Positions 46,494-60,000 of a DNA stretch of 64,000 nucleotides are shown here, piece after piece. Every line of letters begins with the position of its first letter. The first letter of the stretch is position 1. This DNA comes from Onthophagus taurus (taxonomy: Eukaryota; Arthropoda; Insecta; Coleoptera; Scarabaeidae). The position numbers and the translations under genes are program-made. The stretch is taken from the NCBI RefSeq assembly GCF_036711975.1, contig NC_091967.1:6076001-6140000 (forward strand), written 5' to 3'. Under the pieces are notes generated by a model. It had not been told where the DNA came from. It was given only the letters and a program-made list of their open reading frames with translations, and made no database searches.

Positions 46494-48453
46494 TTACTTT
46501 TTTACAAATTCAGCAACTATATCACGTATTGTAGCATACATTCCAAAAATAAATATACCAGCAGCTAAGATAAATAACACCCCATTTTTTCCAATTTTAA
46601 TCATTTTCTTCAACCAAACCGTTTCTTTCGGATAAAACAAGACCATATCCATGAACGCTGGCAAAAATAGTGTTAAAGATGTACTGCATATAGCGCCAAC
46701 TAATGACATTATCAAATGAATAAATGGGATTACTTGACCTATCACAACTGCAAAATACATTTCGTTATTTAAAACGATTTAAATGCAACAACATTAAATA
46801 AATATTCTTACGAGTAAATGAAACAAGTAATGTTCGGAAACACAATTCGCTAAGAAGCGGTCGTTTAAATGGACCAAGACGTTTTGTTATTAATGGCCAT
46901 ATTATTGTTACTGGAATATACATTTGTACAGGATATGTTAATATTACTTGTACACAAACTAACATTATTAATGCTTCAACTGCACTGTAAATAAAAAAAA
47001 AAAAATAAGAATGTTACTTTATGCATTGTTTTGTGAGTGTTCTGAGAAATCTTTAAACGTTTATTATTATGTAACAGAGTTGTTTTGTAACAATTATTTA
47101 TTTAGATTGAAATGGTGAGCACTTTAAAAAATTAATACAAAGATTTCTTATGATTTAATGAGATGTAATGTTTCATTTTAAATTGTCATAAAAGTAGATA
47201 ACGTAAAATCTGATTAACTGTAATAATTAGGTAATTCAACACAAGGTCGTTTTAAGCAATTGTAGACGTCTAGAATTCCAACGATTTTAAGTCCATTTTA
47301 CACAATTAATAACCATCCAATTGTCATTACGAATCATTATGATTCAAAGCGTAAGTAGTCGCTTAATTGCATTAAAAAAATTACTTACGTGGTTTCTGGC
47401 AAATTAATGAAGACCGTTCCAGATATTGCATCACCATATTTCAAATAAGTTAAACATCCCATTAAAATAACAAATGGGGTAATCAAAAGAAATCCAATGT
47501 TTAAAACTCCGAATGTTCCCACCATTTTTTTAGGATTCTCCATTACATTTCTTAAAGGAATAATCTAAATCAACTTTAAAAGTATTTCTTTATAATTTTG
47601 TTTTAATCTTACCAATGCTATACATTCATACGTGTACAAAGCTATACCAAGATAGACGGGGAAGCTTCCAATTTCACCCACGTATTTCGTAGTTGCAATG
47701 TTTGGTAAATCTTGACAAACAAAAAATAAAGTTGCAACAATGATGCTTACCAAAAGAGCGTTTGCGAACATAGAAAATGGTGCGAGCACTTCTAATTTTG
47801 TTATTAATGATAAAAGCCACATTGGAATAACTGATATGAGCATTAAAAGATGGATATCGATGTCTATATTAAAATAACCTAAAGCCTATATTATAAAAAT
47901 TAAATTTCTAGATTTTACTCGATAAAAATCATACTTTTGTCATATTTGTTCCTAAAAAGACAACATAAGTGCAGCAAAACCCCAAATTCATCGTACATAA
48001 TCCTATTACTATAAACAATTTCATAAGCTTTGCTAATTTAGCATTTGCTTCTGGTGATTTTAAAACAGAAGTTCGTTTAAAAACCAATTCAGTTAATTCT
48101 GCGTAACTATATTGTTGTTTTTTAGGTGAATTTTCTTTTTTTAGTTCTTCTTCATCTTGTAATTCTATGTGTTCTACAATTCTTACCTATATTTAACAAA
48201 AACATTGTTTAATATAATTATAATAATAACACAACCAAAGTTACCAATAACGAAGCACAGTGACAAACAACAACACCCATTATCGGAGTTAATATTAAAG
48301 CAATTATCATACCGGCTTCTTTAAATGCTACACCCATTGAAAATATTCCTGCGCCCAAAATACCTTTTATAAGGTGCATCAATGTTTGTATATAACTAAA
48401 ATTATGAAACTAAAGAATTTCATTAAATTTCTTTTTGTTACTTACTTTGTCAT
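46494..48453 (-). CDS. SLC36-type amino acid transporter, tandem copy A
   Basis: Seven exons in phase: 48453-48446, 48395-48245, 48186-47935, 47885-47613, 47564-47389, 46984-46812, 46747-46494; 428 residues. The first coding exon has only 8 bases (ATG ACA AA). Family motifs: LMHLIKGILGAGIFSMGVAF in the first helix, NLGFCCTYVVFLGTNM, and FKRPLLSELCFRTLLV late in the protein. About 10-11 membrane helices are visible. SLC36 proteins (Drosophila path and relatives) carry small amino acids with protons, at the plasma membrane or lysosome, and feed into TOR signalling. The protein begins almost directly at helix 1, so it lacks the cytoplasmic N-terminal tail of the third copy. Copy B has the same exon plan. 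Confidence 0.88.
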
Positions 48454-48459
48454 TTTCGC

Positions 48460-50220
48460 GTGGTTTTTTTTAGTTAGGTTTAATTAAATGTCGTTCTCCG
48501 TACGCGGTTCATGTTATACTAAAGCTGGCACATTCGTTGTATTTCTGTATATGGGAAAGGCATAACTCGACGCAAGGTCGTGGAAAGATTATGTTTATTA
48601 TGTGTTAAATTAGTAAATATTTGGTATCAACTACTTCCAGGGTTCAATTAGAAAATAAGATAATTCGATTTTTTGCAGGAAAAGGCTTTAATCAATTTTG
48701 ATAAATCACATATTTGAAATACTTTTAGAGTTTTATTGGAAGGACTATAATAATGGATATATTTCATTGTGGTTTTCGTACAGCAGGATTTGTGTGTATT
48801 TGTAATCGATTTCTTTTTTGCTTAACATATTGATGACTACATTAACGCTCTCATAAATATGGCGGAAATGTTATTAAAAATGTTTATAAACTGTAAGTAT
48901 TAGGTTTTAAATTTAAGTTCTAATTCTTCATGTATTATTAATTCTGTTCATTCCTTTAACCATTTTGTAACTTTTTCTTTGTCGAAAAAAGGAATTACAA
49001 GTAATCTTCATCTGAGATATATCTTCAAACAATTGCATGAATTAAGAGTAAAGAGAAATAAAACTTAATGTTATTCATACTTCCTTCCAAGCCTACGGAA
49101 TTTCTTAAATGTCTTGAAAAACGACTGCCAGTCGTTCCATTACTCAGTTAGCTGCTTTCCTTCTCAACTCAATTTGCATCCCTTCCGGGCTGCAAAATGT
49201 TGATTTTTGCTGACTCTTTCGTTGTTAGGTAATCTGGTGTTTCTTCTTGGTTTTCGTTAACGCAGTCTCTCTGTGCTACTCCATCCACCTTTTATCCATG
49301 ATGGCAAAGTTAATATTATTATTGTTGTTATAATATTATTAATATTGTTTCATTTATTTATTATGAACAATTTTGCAATTTAAAGTCGTCAAAGTTTCAT
49401 ACAAGAAAAGAAAAGATTTCAAAAAGTGTTTTCTTTTTTAAAATTATTTTATTGCAAAGGCAGTATTAAACATATTTGATGTTCGGGTTGTCTACCCTAA
49501 AGGAGTATAATTTTAATTTTACTAAAATAAGTTATGTTAATAAAAAAAACATAATAAAGTACAGTTTTATAGTGGTGGACAATGTTTATATCATTATGTG
49601 TTGTTTAATGATGCCTAAAGATGTTTTATTAACAAATTAGAACAATCAGTAACCAGAACAACAATCTTGTAGTAAACACCAACAAAAACATTAAAAACAT
49701 TAGTGATACTTAATTTGCAATCAAAATAACATGACATCCAGTGTTAAATGTTCTACAGTAGCCTAATAAGATTAGCATGTCTTGTTTGAAGTATAATAGG
49801 TAGAACAGCGAGTTTGCAATCGAAATTTCAAATTTAAAATTTAAATAATCACCGATTACACTCAAAAAGCTGTTTTACTAACATTAAAATTAATATATAT
49901 ATGCATATGTATGCAACCAATATCACAGTATTGGTTGCCTACTTGCAATGATGACGTCGGGTACGATAATTAATTAACACACTGCACATGTTCCATAGAA
50001 ATTGAAATTACAAGAAAAGCCGAAGATAATTAAAATTGTCACAAATTTATTTATAGAGTAGTTTAAAAGAATTAATTGAACAATTTTTATGTTGTGCCAA
50101 TGTAATATGAAACTTGACATTTTATTTGACAGCATCAAAATATTAAATTCTTAAAAATATATTGTAAAAATACAAAATAAAATTATAAATTATAAAAATC
50201 GAGTTAAATAGATTAGTATT
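48460..50220. other. Intergenic between transporter copies A and B
   Basis: AT-rich, no coding signal. It must contain the promoter of copy A and the 3' end of copy B. A hairpin MITE-like element sits at about 49908-49978. Confidence 0.45.
49908..49978. mobile_element. Short hairpin MITE-like repeat, copy 2
   Basis: GTATGCAACCAATA and its near complement TATTGGTTGCCTAC flank a few bases, followed by ATGATGACGTCGGGTACGAT and AATTAATTA, as in the copy in the last IA-2 intron. It is shorter than copy 1. Confidence 0.7.
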
Positions 50221-50222
50221 TC

Positions 50223-51823
50223 CTATTTCTTTGCAAACTCCTCAATTATGCTTAAAATTGTGGCATAGATTCCAAATATAAATGTTCCTACGGCTGATAA
50301 AAACAGCATTCCATTTTTTGTAACTTTAATCGCTTTCTTGAACCAAACCTTTTCTTGGGGATAAAACAAAATCAAGTCCATAAAGGGTGGTAAAAAGAGT
50401 GTTAATGAAGTACTACACACAGCTCCGATTAGTGACATTATTAAATGGATAAAAGGAATTATTTGACCTATTACAACTAGAAACATTAATTTAGAAAGAT
50501 TTAAAATAGTATTTAAAAACATGTTCTTACGAGTAAATGCAACTAGCAATGATCGAAAACACAGCTCACTGAATAGTGGTCTTTTAAATGGGCCAAAACG
50601 ATTTGTTACTAATGGCCACATTATATTTACAGGGATATACATTTGAAGTGGATATGTTAATATTACTAATATACAAACAGAGGTTATTAATATTTCAACT
50701 CCACTGTAACAAAAAAAAATATAAAAATAATTCGTGTTTTGAAAAAATTATTTTTACGTTGTCTCAGGTAAATTAATGAACACTGTCCCATGGATATCCT
50801 CACCATATTGCATATAAGACAAACATCCCATTATAATTACGAAAGGTGTAATTAGCAGAAACGCCATGTTTAATACTCCAAACGTTCCAACCATTTTTTG
50901 GGGTTCTTTCATATCATTTCTTAAAGGTACAATCTAAATCGCTTTTAAAAGTATTAGTTTAGGGAATCAATCTTACCAAAGGTATACATTCATAAGTGCA
51001 TAAAACAATGCCTACAAAAACAGGAAAACTATCAGCATCTCCCACGTACTTTGTTGTTGTAACATGTGGTAAATCATGGCATATATACCATAACGTTGTG
51101 ATGGTGGTGCAAAATAAAATTGCGTTTGCAATCATAGAAAACGGAGCTAATATTGCTAATTTTGTTATTAATGATAAAAGCCACATTGGAATGATCGCTA
51201 TGACCATAAGAATATGAATTTCTATGTATATATTAAAATGCCCTAAAACCTAGATTAAGAATTAAATTATTATTTAAGATTTTGAATTAGTTTAAAATTG
51301 AACTTTAGACATGTTGGCTCCTAAAAACACAACATAACAGCAACAAAACCCCAAATTCATCGTACATAAACCAATCACTGTAAATCTTTTCATAAACTTT
51401 GCTAATTTATTGTTGGCTTCCGTTGATTTTAAAATTGACGATCGCTGAAAAACAGTTTCTGTTAATTCTGCGTAACTGTATTGGCGAAGATTAGATGAAT
51501 CCGTTTTAGTTTCTTCGTTTAATTCTTCTTGGTCTAAAATCTCAATGTATTCTGCAATTCTTACCTGGCAAAGCAACAAAATGAATATTAAGTAAGAAAT
51601 ATTTCTGAATCTCACCAATAACGTAGCACAATGACATATTACTAATCCTATTATCGGTGTTAAAATCAAGGCAATTATCATTCCGGCTTCTTTAAATGCA
51701 ACTCCCATCGAAAATATCCCTGAACCTATGATGCCTTTTATCATATGCATTAATGTTTGTAGATAGCTATTAAAAAAATTGGATAATTACAAGCTTAATT
51801 AATCATCAAACTTACTTTATCAT
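50223..51823 (-). CDS. SLC36-type amino acid transporter, tandem copy B
   Basis: Seven exons: 51823-51816, 51766-51616, 51564-51304, 51249-50977, 50933-50758, 50703-50531, 50476-50223; 431 residues. Six of the seven exon lengths are identical to copy A (8, 151, 273, 176, 173, 254), and exon 3 is longer by three codons. Sequence matches A throughout, for example LMHMIKGIIGSGIFSMGVAF and FKRPLFSELCFRSLLV. The duplication is therefore recent compared with the third copy. The donor after exon 3 reads AAA|GTTCAA, a poor match, where copy A has GTATGA; the phase demands it, so splicing there may be inefficient. No frame break is seen. Confidence 0.86.
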
Positions 51824-52160
51824 TTTTAATACACGAATGCTTCATGTTGTGCAAATATCAAAATATTCATTTAGTTTCTCCAAATACGACTACATTGAAA
51901 GCTATAAAGTTTTTTTTATTGGTTGTCAATATGACTAATTTTTATTGTTGAGGTTAAAAATGTATTTAAAATTAAACACTTTATTAATAATAAAAATAGT
52001 TTATTCTTAAATTCTAATCGGTAAATCATTTCGTATTATAAAATTTACCTATCTATCACTGTACACTTAATATTATAAAAGAAAAAAATCAACAAAAATA
52101 AATTATACATCTCATTATCAACATCTACAAAAAGGAATCTATCACAGTTTGTTTCTGAAC

Positions 52161-55100
52161 TCAGCTACCCTCAGCGACGAACTGATTAACTATACTGTGC
52201 AGGCTTTCGTAAGTCCCTGTTACACATCCTAATAATCCAACAAGTATTATCACACCATCTTTAATAATAATCCACGCGGTTAATTCTGAGATGTTATAAT
52301 GCAATACTATTTCGATGATCGGAGGGAATAACAAAGCTAAAGTTGTACTGCTAACAGCGCCTACCAACGAAATAAATAATCCTAAGTAAGGAATAGCTTC
52401 GGCTAAGACAACTAAAAAAAATCGAATTAGTTAAAACAAAAAATTATGGATAAATACATACATGTTACAAGAACTAAGAAGATTCTAAATGTATATTCCA
52501 TCAAAACGGGATGATTAAATGGACCGAATGTTTTTATTACATTCGGCCAAATAACATCTACTGGGATATAGAATTGTAAAGCATAAGTTAATAAAATAGC
52601 CAAAGAAATCATAATTTTGACAGATTGAGCTAATCTAAAATTAATTAAACTCAGATTATAATTATATCGAATTTTATTCCAATTAACTTACTTATCAGTT
52701 TCCGGAAGATTCAACGTAACACTTCCCATAACATCTTCTCCATATTTCAAGTAACTAAGAAGTCCCATCATCATATAAATAACGGTAACAACACTCATCC
52801 CAACATTTAAAACTCCCAAAGGTTTTTTAAATTCATCGGGTCTCTTCATTTCGTTTTGTAATGGTAAAACCTTCAATAAACAAATCACTTAATTAATTAT
52901 ATGCATATAATTAAAAATTTTGCACCATACCAAGCCGATTCCTTCAAAAGCAAATAGTGCGGTTCCAAAAAACAAAGGTAACTGATGTAATTCGGCTACG
53001 TATTTCCTTTCGCTTATCGCTGGGAGATTTTGGGTGTTATAATAAACAGTAATGGAAATTCCGATAACCATAAAAACGTTAGCCACAGTTGATAAAGGTG
53101 CGAGAAACTTTAAATTTCTAATCAAACAGCTGAGAAGAATTGGAAGGAGGAGTATTGCCATATGAAAATGTACGTCGATTATAAGACCGTAATAATCCAA
53201 AACCTTAAAGAAAAACAAAAAAAAATTAGAATGATTATTAATAATTAAAATTAAAAAGAGAAATTTATTACTTGTTTTAAATTATCAGCGATGAAAACAA
53301 AGTAAACACAACAGAATCCTAATTGAGTTATACACAAGAACAAATTAACGATTTTCCTCATGTACGTGGCTGCTCTTTTCATTGCGATCGTTCCTGTTTC
53401 AAAACATAATTGGACTGTTTCTGCAAAATCCGGTCTTACTTCGGCACCTGTTATTCTTGAAGCTCTCTTCGCGCATGATAACTGGAACAAAAACACAAAC
53501 ATTCATTGTATTTAAATTTTAATTTAAAACGATTTTATTTAATTGGTTGGAAAAATAGTTTACAGGAAGAACATTACAATAGGTTATGAAATTAACACGT
53601 TACATAATTTTTATTATTCTCATTAGCTATCCTTGAACTCTGAGAAACAGATCAGATGAAAACACCATACGTGTTATTTTCCACAATAACAAAATATACC
53701 ATGATGTATTATTTATTTTAAAATTTATACTTTGCTAATCAAATTATTTACAAATTATGTTTATTGGATAATAGGAAAACCAGATTTTATGCGAGTTATC
53801 TTAATTAAGTTACATGTTGTTTAAGAACTCAAACCTTCACTATGAAATTAGTTAATTAATTTTGCAATTTTCTAATTAATTGGGCAATTTCGTTATTTTC
53901 CGTGATGAACATTGATAAATTACTAGATTAATATTGAGGTTTGTGACGTCGTTATGAATAAAATTTATTTAAAATTTGTTGACTTTTTTGATGTAGAATC
54001 ATAGATATATTTTGTAATAAGCGAATGATGGATAATGGACCGGTCCAAAAATATCTTGTTCGTTTCCAGAATTAAGCGCAATTGAGTTTTCACTTCTCAC
54101 TGCACATGTATTTCAATTTGTGAAAGGTTGCCCATGTCAGTTATATTCTGCATTTTATCTTAGCAGTCTGTTTTTCTTTGTCTATCCCGATAGCGTGGGA
54201 TTCGTTGTCTATGGTAAACTTCGTCTTTAGCCCCGATCCTCTGGCTGCGCTGTATTTAATTACAGCTGGTCATTATGACGATATTGTCTGCAAATTGTGG
54301 ATAGTTTAAATAGGTCCCATCGATGTTAATGCCTTTGGCTTCCCATGCTAGTGACTTGAAGATGTTTCTTTCGAGTTTTGGGAAAATTTCGGACTTGCTG
54401 TTTCTTTAAAAAGAGATGTTAAGGCAGTACAGGTTTTCCTTGTTTAGATAGTTTGCCAGCATCCACGTTTGGTTCTAGTACCAAAACCGAAATTTCCAAT
54501 GTTTCCTGGCTTGGTTTTTTCTCCAATCTTGAGTCTTGTCAATCATGTCAACTTTTTCGTTTAACTATCTATCTTTTTATTAATGATACATGCAGTGTGT
54601 ATAAAGTTAGATTGTTCTGATCATGGTAAGGAAGGAAGACACTGGACATATTTTAGACAAAATGAGTTTACTAGGTAATTAGCTATTCTTAGCTATTTAA
54701 TACAATATAAATTTTATACTCACCAAAACATGCATACAATGCGTACAAATAATACCTAAAACTATTATCACCCACGGTCCAATCATAATCCCCGCATTTT
54801 TAAAACCATATCCCATAGCAAATACCCCAGATCCGACGTTTCCTTTAAATAGATGCATCAAAGAGTCTAAATATCTACAACAAAAAAGAAAGATGAATAA
54901 AATTAAATAAAAAATATTTTAACTGTCATCAAAGAAATGTTTTTTTAATTCAATTTTGCTATTAACCTAGATTATAATTCTATATTTAAGCGAGTCTTTG
55001 ATGTGGATTGTGAAGTTGCAAAATAAGTATAACCACAAAGCAAGGACACTCTTTGAAAATAAAAAGAAACGATTTCGCTCGCAATGTGTATTTGGGGAAT

Positions 55101-55491
55101 TCTCGAAAATATTGTTTAAAAATAGCAAACGTGTTACTTACGTAGTCTGATGCGATCCTCCAGAACCATGAACGCCTCCGCCTTTCTCCCTCTTATCTTC
55201 CGTCGAAATGGAGATGATTGCCTCTTTAGACTGAAATGTCATATAGGAATCCTCATTTCTAGAACACCATATTTGTAATATTACATTCAAAACGTTTGGT
55301 TTATTTTCCTAGCTGATCTCGATGGATGAAAAAAGTTAGTTGGTGATATTACAAAAATTATGATTGCTTCTTTTAATGTTTTTTTGTACTTACCTACTTC
55401 CATTTGTAATTACGCTAGCGTTAGATCCGTACCATGGATTTGTCACCCCCAGGGTGTTTTGGCCTTTAAATTGCATCTTATTTAATTCCAT
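52161..55491 (-). CDS. SLC36-type amino acid transporter, ancestral-type copy C
   Basis: Eight exons in phase: 55491-55394, 55258-55142, 54874-54724, 53481-53272, 53203-52931, 52870-52692, 52634-52462, 52411-52161; 483 residues. It keeps a roughly 70-residue N-terminal tail with a GGGVHGSGGSH stretch before helix 1 (LMHLFKGNVGSGVFAMGYGF). Later blocks include NLFLCITQLGFCCVYFVFIA, VLNVGMSVVTVIYMMMGLLS and YGEDVMGSVTLNLP. It is probably a proton-coupled or facilitative carrier for small amino acids. An acceptor just before the ATG shows that a leader exon lies upstream; the best candidate ends at 63132. The 1.2-kb intron between exons 3 and 4 contains an RTE remnant. Confidence 0.9.
54090..54560 (-). 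mobile_element. RTE-type LINE remnant, RT core
   Basis: Broken minus-strand frames give PKLERNIFKSLAWEAKGINI and then DGTYLNYPQFADNIVIMTS, the palm region of an RTE reverse transcriptase (FADD active site seen here as FADN). Located in intron 3 of transporter copy C, in the same orientation as the gene. Confidence 0.7.
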
Positions 55492-55499
55492 TCTGAAAA

Positions 55500-56330
55500 G
55501 AGAAAATAATAAAATTATTTATTTGAATCTAACTAATGTCTGTTTAATATCGTAATTCATTGATGAGAAGCAAATGTGTATAATTTACATTCCTCCGCAA
55601 ATAGATGGGATAGGGCGAAACCTTCAAATTTTGACCGCTAATTTTGGGTCTAGGTTAATGGAACCACGCAGCGTTTACTTTTCAATAACGACTTCCCCAT
55701 CAATTTCCTGATGGTATTCCAAGTGCGTATGAATGCAATTAGGGGTTTGGCATTGCCAAGTGCCAAGATACATAAATGATTAGAATCCCGAGAAATCATT
55801 AAAAAAGTTATTCGTATATTTAATTGAATTAATTAATCGAATTAATTTAGAAGGATGCTTAAAATTTTCCTTATACGATAAGAATTTGGGTAAGAATGAA
55901 ATTATGGGAGTGATTGATATGAAAAGACTTTCGATTTCTTCGAATTTTGGGCAATACCCAAATATGCGAGCGATGATTAAGTTTCGAAACATAATCAAAG
56001 TTCACGAAAATCATACTACAAGGTAATTTGTAATATACAATTTGGCAAGAAATTTTGTACCATTTGCCAAAATTCCTTTTACTTACGTGGCATATTCGTA
56101 TGGTTTAAATATAACGACCTTAAATCAAAAGTCCTTAAAGAAGACATAATTACTTTTTCTGAAAACTGCTTTTATAGACGAATTAGGTATGCACTTAAAT
56201 CGTTTAAATTTTTTTTTAAATGTATCTAATAATATAGCGACTTCGCCTCGGTTACTAAAACTACCAAAACTATGACGTTTCAACTTTGATCAGCGGATAT
56301 ATCATAGTCGAGTGTACCTAATGTTTAACA
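55500..56330. other. Intronic or intergenic, nothing recognised
   Basis: AT-rich DNA upstream of the coding start of transporter copy C. The minus frame 55780-55998 lacks any motif. Confidence 0.4.
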
Positions 56331-56339
56331 TCTGCAGGA

Positions 56340-57080
56340 TATATTGACTATCATCAGCATCACACAGCTTCTAAAGTTCGCTGCAGGAGGTAGGTCTCCC
56401 CTCCCTTGTTTGCTTCCATAACTCCCAATCCTCAGATATTTGCATCCAGTTAGTGTGTATGCTTAATCGTCATGCCATATGGTTGGAGGATCACCTCTGG
56501 TTCTAAAAGAAGGTATATTGTTTTGGTCTCCATTCCTTAATTTTCTTGGTTTCATCAATCACGTGTATAGAACATGACGCATTTTTTGCCATGCCGTTTT
56601 TTCTCGCATACTAACCGCCACATCTCAACACTCCACGATTTTTTAAACGAATAAACGTCTGTATATGGCCGGCTATTGAAGACTTTTCTCTTCAAACATA
56701 TCTAAAGTGCGATTTTGAAATCGAAAGTCGTCCCACAGGTTTGTTCAGAAGCCGTCTTTGTAACATTGTCTGATCTTTCTTTATGCAGTCGGATATGAGG
56801 ACAACGTTCTCCGCAAATCGTAAGTGGCTCAGATTTTCGCCACTATGTTTATGCCTAACTCATCCCTTTCTTTCTGTTTGCACATATACTGGAGCAAATT
56901 CTTAAACAATTTTGGAGAAATGGCGTTGCCTCGACGAACACCTTTTTCTATGTTGAAGCTGTTAGCATCTTCATGAAACCTAACACAAGCTGTGGCACTA
57001 AGATTAACGGTTTGTTGTATTCGATCGATTTCTCAACCATGAAGTTTCTAATACTTAATGTCTTTGTTTTGTTTTAAAAA
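56340..57080 (-). mobile_element. RTE-type LINE remnant, RT palm to 3' end
   Basis: Minus strand from 57080 down gives RFHEDANSFNIEKGVRRGNA, ISPKLFKNLLQYM, an IDETKKIKEWRP-like block and, close to the end, NWMQISEDWELWKQ, the characteristic RTE order. Several breaks are present. Possibly in the long leader intron of transporter copy C. Confidence 0.7.
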
Positions 57081-57089
57081 CGAGGTTAA

Positions 57090-60000
57090 GAAAAAACTTT
57101 TTTCTCCAATACCCTTTAGAATGAAGAAACGAAACTTTTTGGGGTTACCAAAGAATATTTGAGGTTAAGTTATAGCAAATATTAAGCTTACAGGGTAAGA
57201 GGAAATTATCGTACATTAAGACTTGTAGAAAGCATACGTGGAAACAAGTTCACAAACTCTAACTATGTGTAAACATCTCGTTTAAAAAAATAAATTATAA
57301 ACGGTCATTAACTCCATTCGAAAATTGTTGTTTATACAATTACGATTTAAAACTTTCCTAAATTGCCCTGTTTTTCAACAACACTCAATCAGTTCTTATA
57401 CAATTTGAAATTATGATAAAAAAAGTAAACCACATTGACACCAATCTTAAACAGCTTTAGAAAATCTTTCTGCAAACTCATTCTCTATATCTTTTTCATA
57501 CAAGTCTCTCCACTATTATTCCCAGAACTCTTTAACATATTTTAAAACAATGACCAAGCCTCTTGTTTGCATGTATGATTAATTTTTTTGAATTTATGCA
57601 TTAATTAATTTGTAATCAAAGATATATTAAATCAAAATTTTATCTGACGTAAATACTTCAGGTCATCAAATCATTTTTATGATTTCAATTGTATAAATTG
57701 TCCATTGTCATGAATGGGTGAATACAATGGATGGAATCACGTAGACGACGAAATCAACCTCGAAACGTGCTTGTATTAATCGATATAAATCGATCACCGG
57801 AAGCTATTAAACTCGGTTAAACGTACTTTAAAACGTGTTCGAACCCACGTTTAATAATACTGCTGATTTAAGTGCGTACGATTGGTTTAATCAAAGACAC
57901 CACTCTTAAGTTCGCGCTTTATTTAAATGATTTCGTAACATCAATTTGCACGTAAGCGCTCCTTTATAGAACTAAATATATCTGAGGCCGTGGCCGTGCT
58001 TTATTTTAAAATAAATTGGCTAGGTTACGATTGTATCATAAATTTGAATGTAATTTTTATGTTCTTGTATTTACTTCCTGGGTTGGTTTCTAAGTTGTCC
58101 TTGGAAGATTTTAAAAATGATTTCATAAAAAAAACATTAATAACATCCTGGATCTTATAAAAACATATTTTTAGGAAGTAAGTTATATTTTAAGGCGATT
58201 TTATGTTTGTAGATATAAATAATGATTTCCTGATAAAAGCTCCAAATAATTTTTCTTTATAGTTGAGTGTTGAAAGCTTGACACTTTCCAACAAAAAAAA
58301 ACTTGAGCGTAAAATAAAAAATAAAAATAGAATATTTTATGAATGAAAACATTTACATTGAAAGAAAAAATGTGAAGGACTATAGAAAAAATTACGCCTA
58401 CACCGTCCATGGTGAACGGTTTAGTGGAAAATTTTTAACATGATTAACTGTGACACAGAGATTTCTATCTCTTACGTCAATACTCGCTTAAAATTAGGAA
58501 ATTTTTGGAACAAAGCTAACAAAACGATATCTACACGTAAGGCTTTTTAAGACACACCTCTTTATTTTTGGAAATTGGCATGAAATTCTGTTACTTTTAA
58601 ATGCCAAATAAAAAAGCAAACGTTGGAACGTTTAATTTACTTTGGGGATTTTCCTATAACTTTTTATTCTTAATAAAAAAATATATAATTCGGTTTGATC
58701 TTTTTTTTATACACAAAAGTTTATTTTACTTCACTTTTATTTTAAATATACTTAAATTTATGTCGTTTTTGTTTTGAATTTCCAAATAAATGTTGCAATT
58801 GAACAAAATGCGGCTCTAAAAGTAATTTGAACAAAATACACATAAAAAAAAATACAAAACAATCGTTTAAGAAAGCTATCACGCAATTCCAAGTACAATT
58901 ACCTCAATGTTCCATGCTTGATATATTTTTACATTAATCCTTGAAATCTAACCGCCGCATTAATTTCTTGGAATTCTAAGGTCAGATCACAATAAAGTAA
59001 AGTAATGTAATTAGAAAGGATTTATTTAATAAATTTTTTTTTAAATAAATGTTTTGCTTAATATTCATCATCTTTTCTTAGTAAAATCCTTTAATTACTT
59101 AGGTATGTATGTTTCTTAAATAACTTTATTCACGCAAACTCTTACTAAAATAGTTAACATACAAATTTAAGTGAGATGTTATTGCCAAACTGTTAATGTA
59201 TATTTGTACAAAACATTTGGCATTTCGGGGCACAGTTCATCGTCAATGAAGTTATAAATGCTACTGATAATAATACACCTTTCTAATACATTCTCTGTAA
59301 GAACTACTTAGTGACTGAATACTGACTTAATAAATAAAAGAAAATTTGTCTTCTTGGTAACGAATCTTAATATATGCTTTAATAATACTTTTTAAGAAAT
59401 TCCATTATTTATCTGATATTGACCTCAAATAATTTAACACAAATCATTAATTGTCAATTTGTGTTAGAGATGTTAGTGACTTGCTAATTGGACCGGCTTT
59501 CCTAATAAATAGACTTATTGGCGAGATGTACCGTAAATTGTTAAAAGAGTTATGATGGCTGGCACACCATCGTCCTTAAATCACACTTTCTTCTGGCCGC
59601 GGTTGAGTTAGATTAGTGTTCGATTTACAACAATTTACAAGAAACAACTTTCAAGAAGGTTCAGAAACAAGTACGTGCTCCATATTTGATATATAATGTG
59701 TCAATTTTATAACCGCGTAAGTTGCTAAAGACTTATCATTAAGTCAACCTCAGTTATTACATTCAAAGTTAAAACCAGAAAAGCACATATTCTAGAAAGT
59801 GAGCTCCGAAAAACTGAAGATGAGACCGAAGCAGAATCACCGCGTATAAGATAAGTCGCAATAATGAATCTGCTTACCAAATTTTTTGTTTATCGGTTTC
59901 AGAGTAATGATTTGGATTCTGAACAAGGAGATTGAGATTAATGGCAAAAGGAGAACTCCATGTATCCAAAAAGGACTAAACACATTCCAATATTCCATAT

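Noticed and set aside
55364-55555. Plus-strand 63-codon frame
   Set aside because: Antisense to the first coding exon of transporter copy C.
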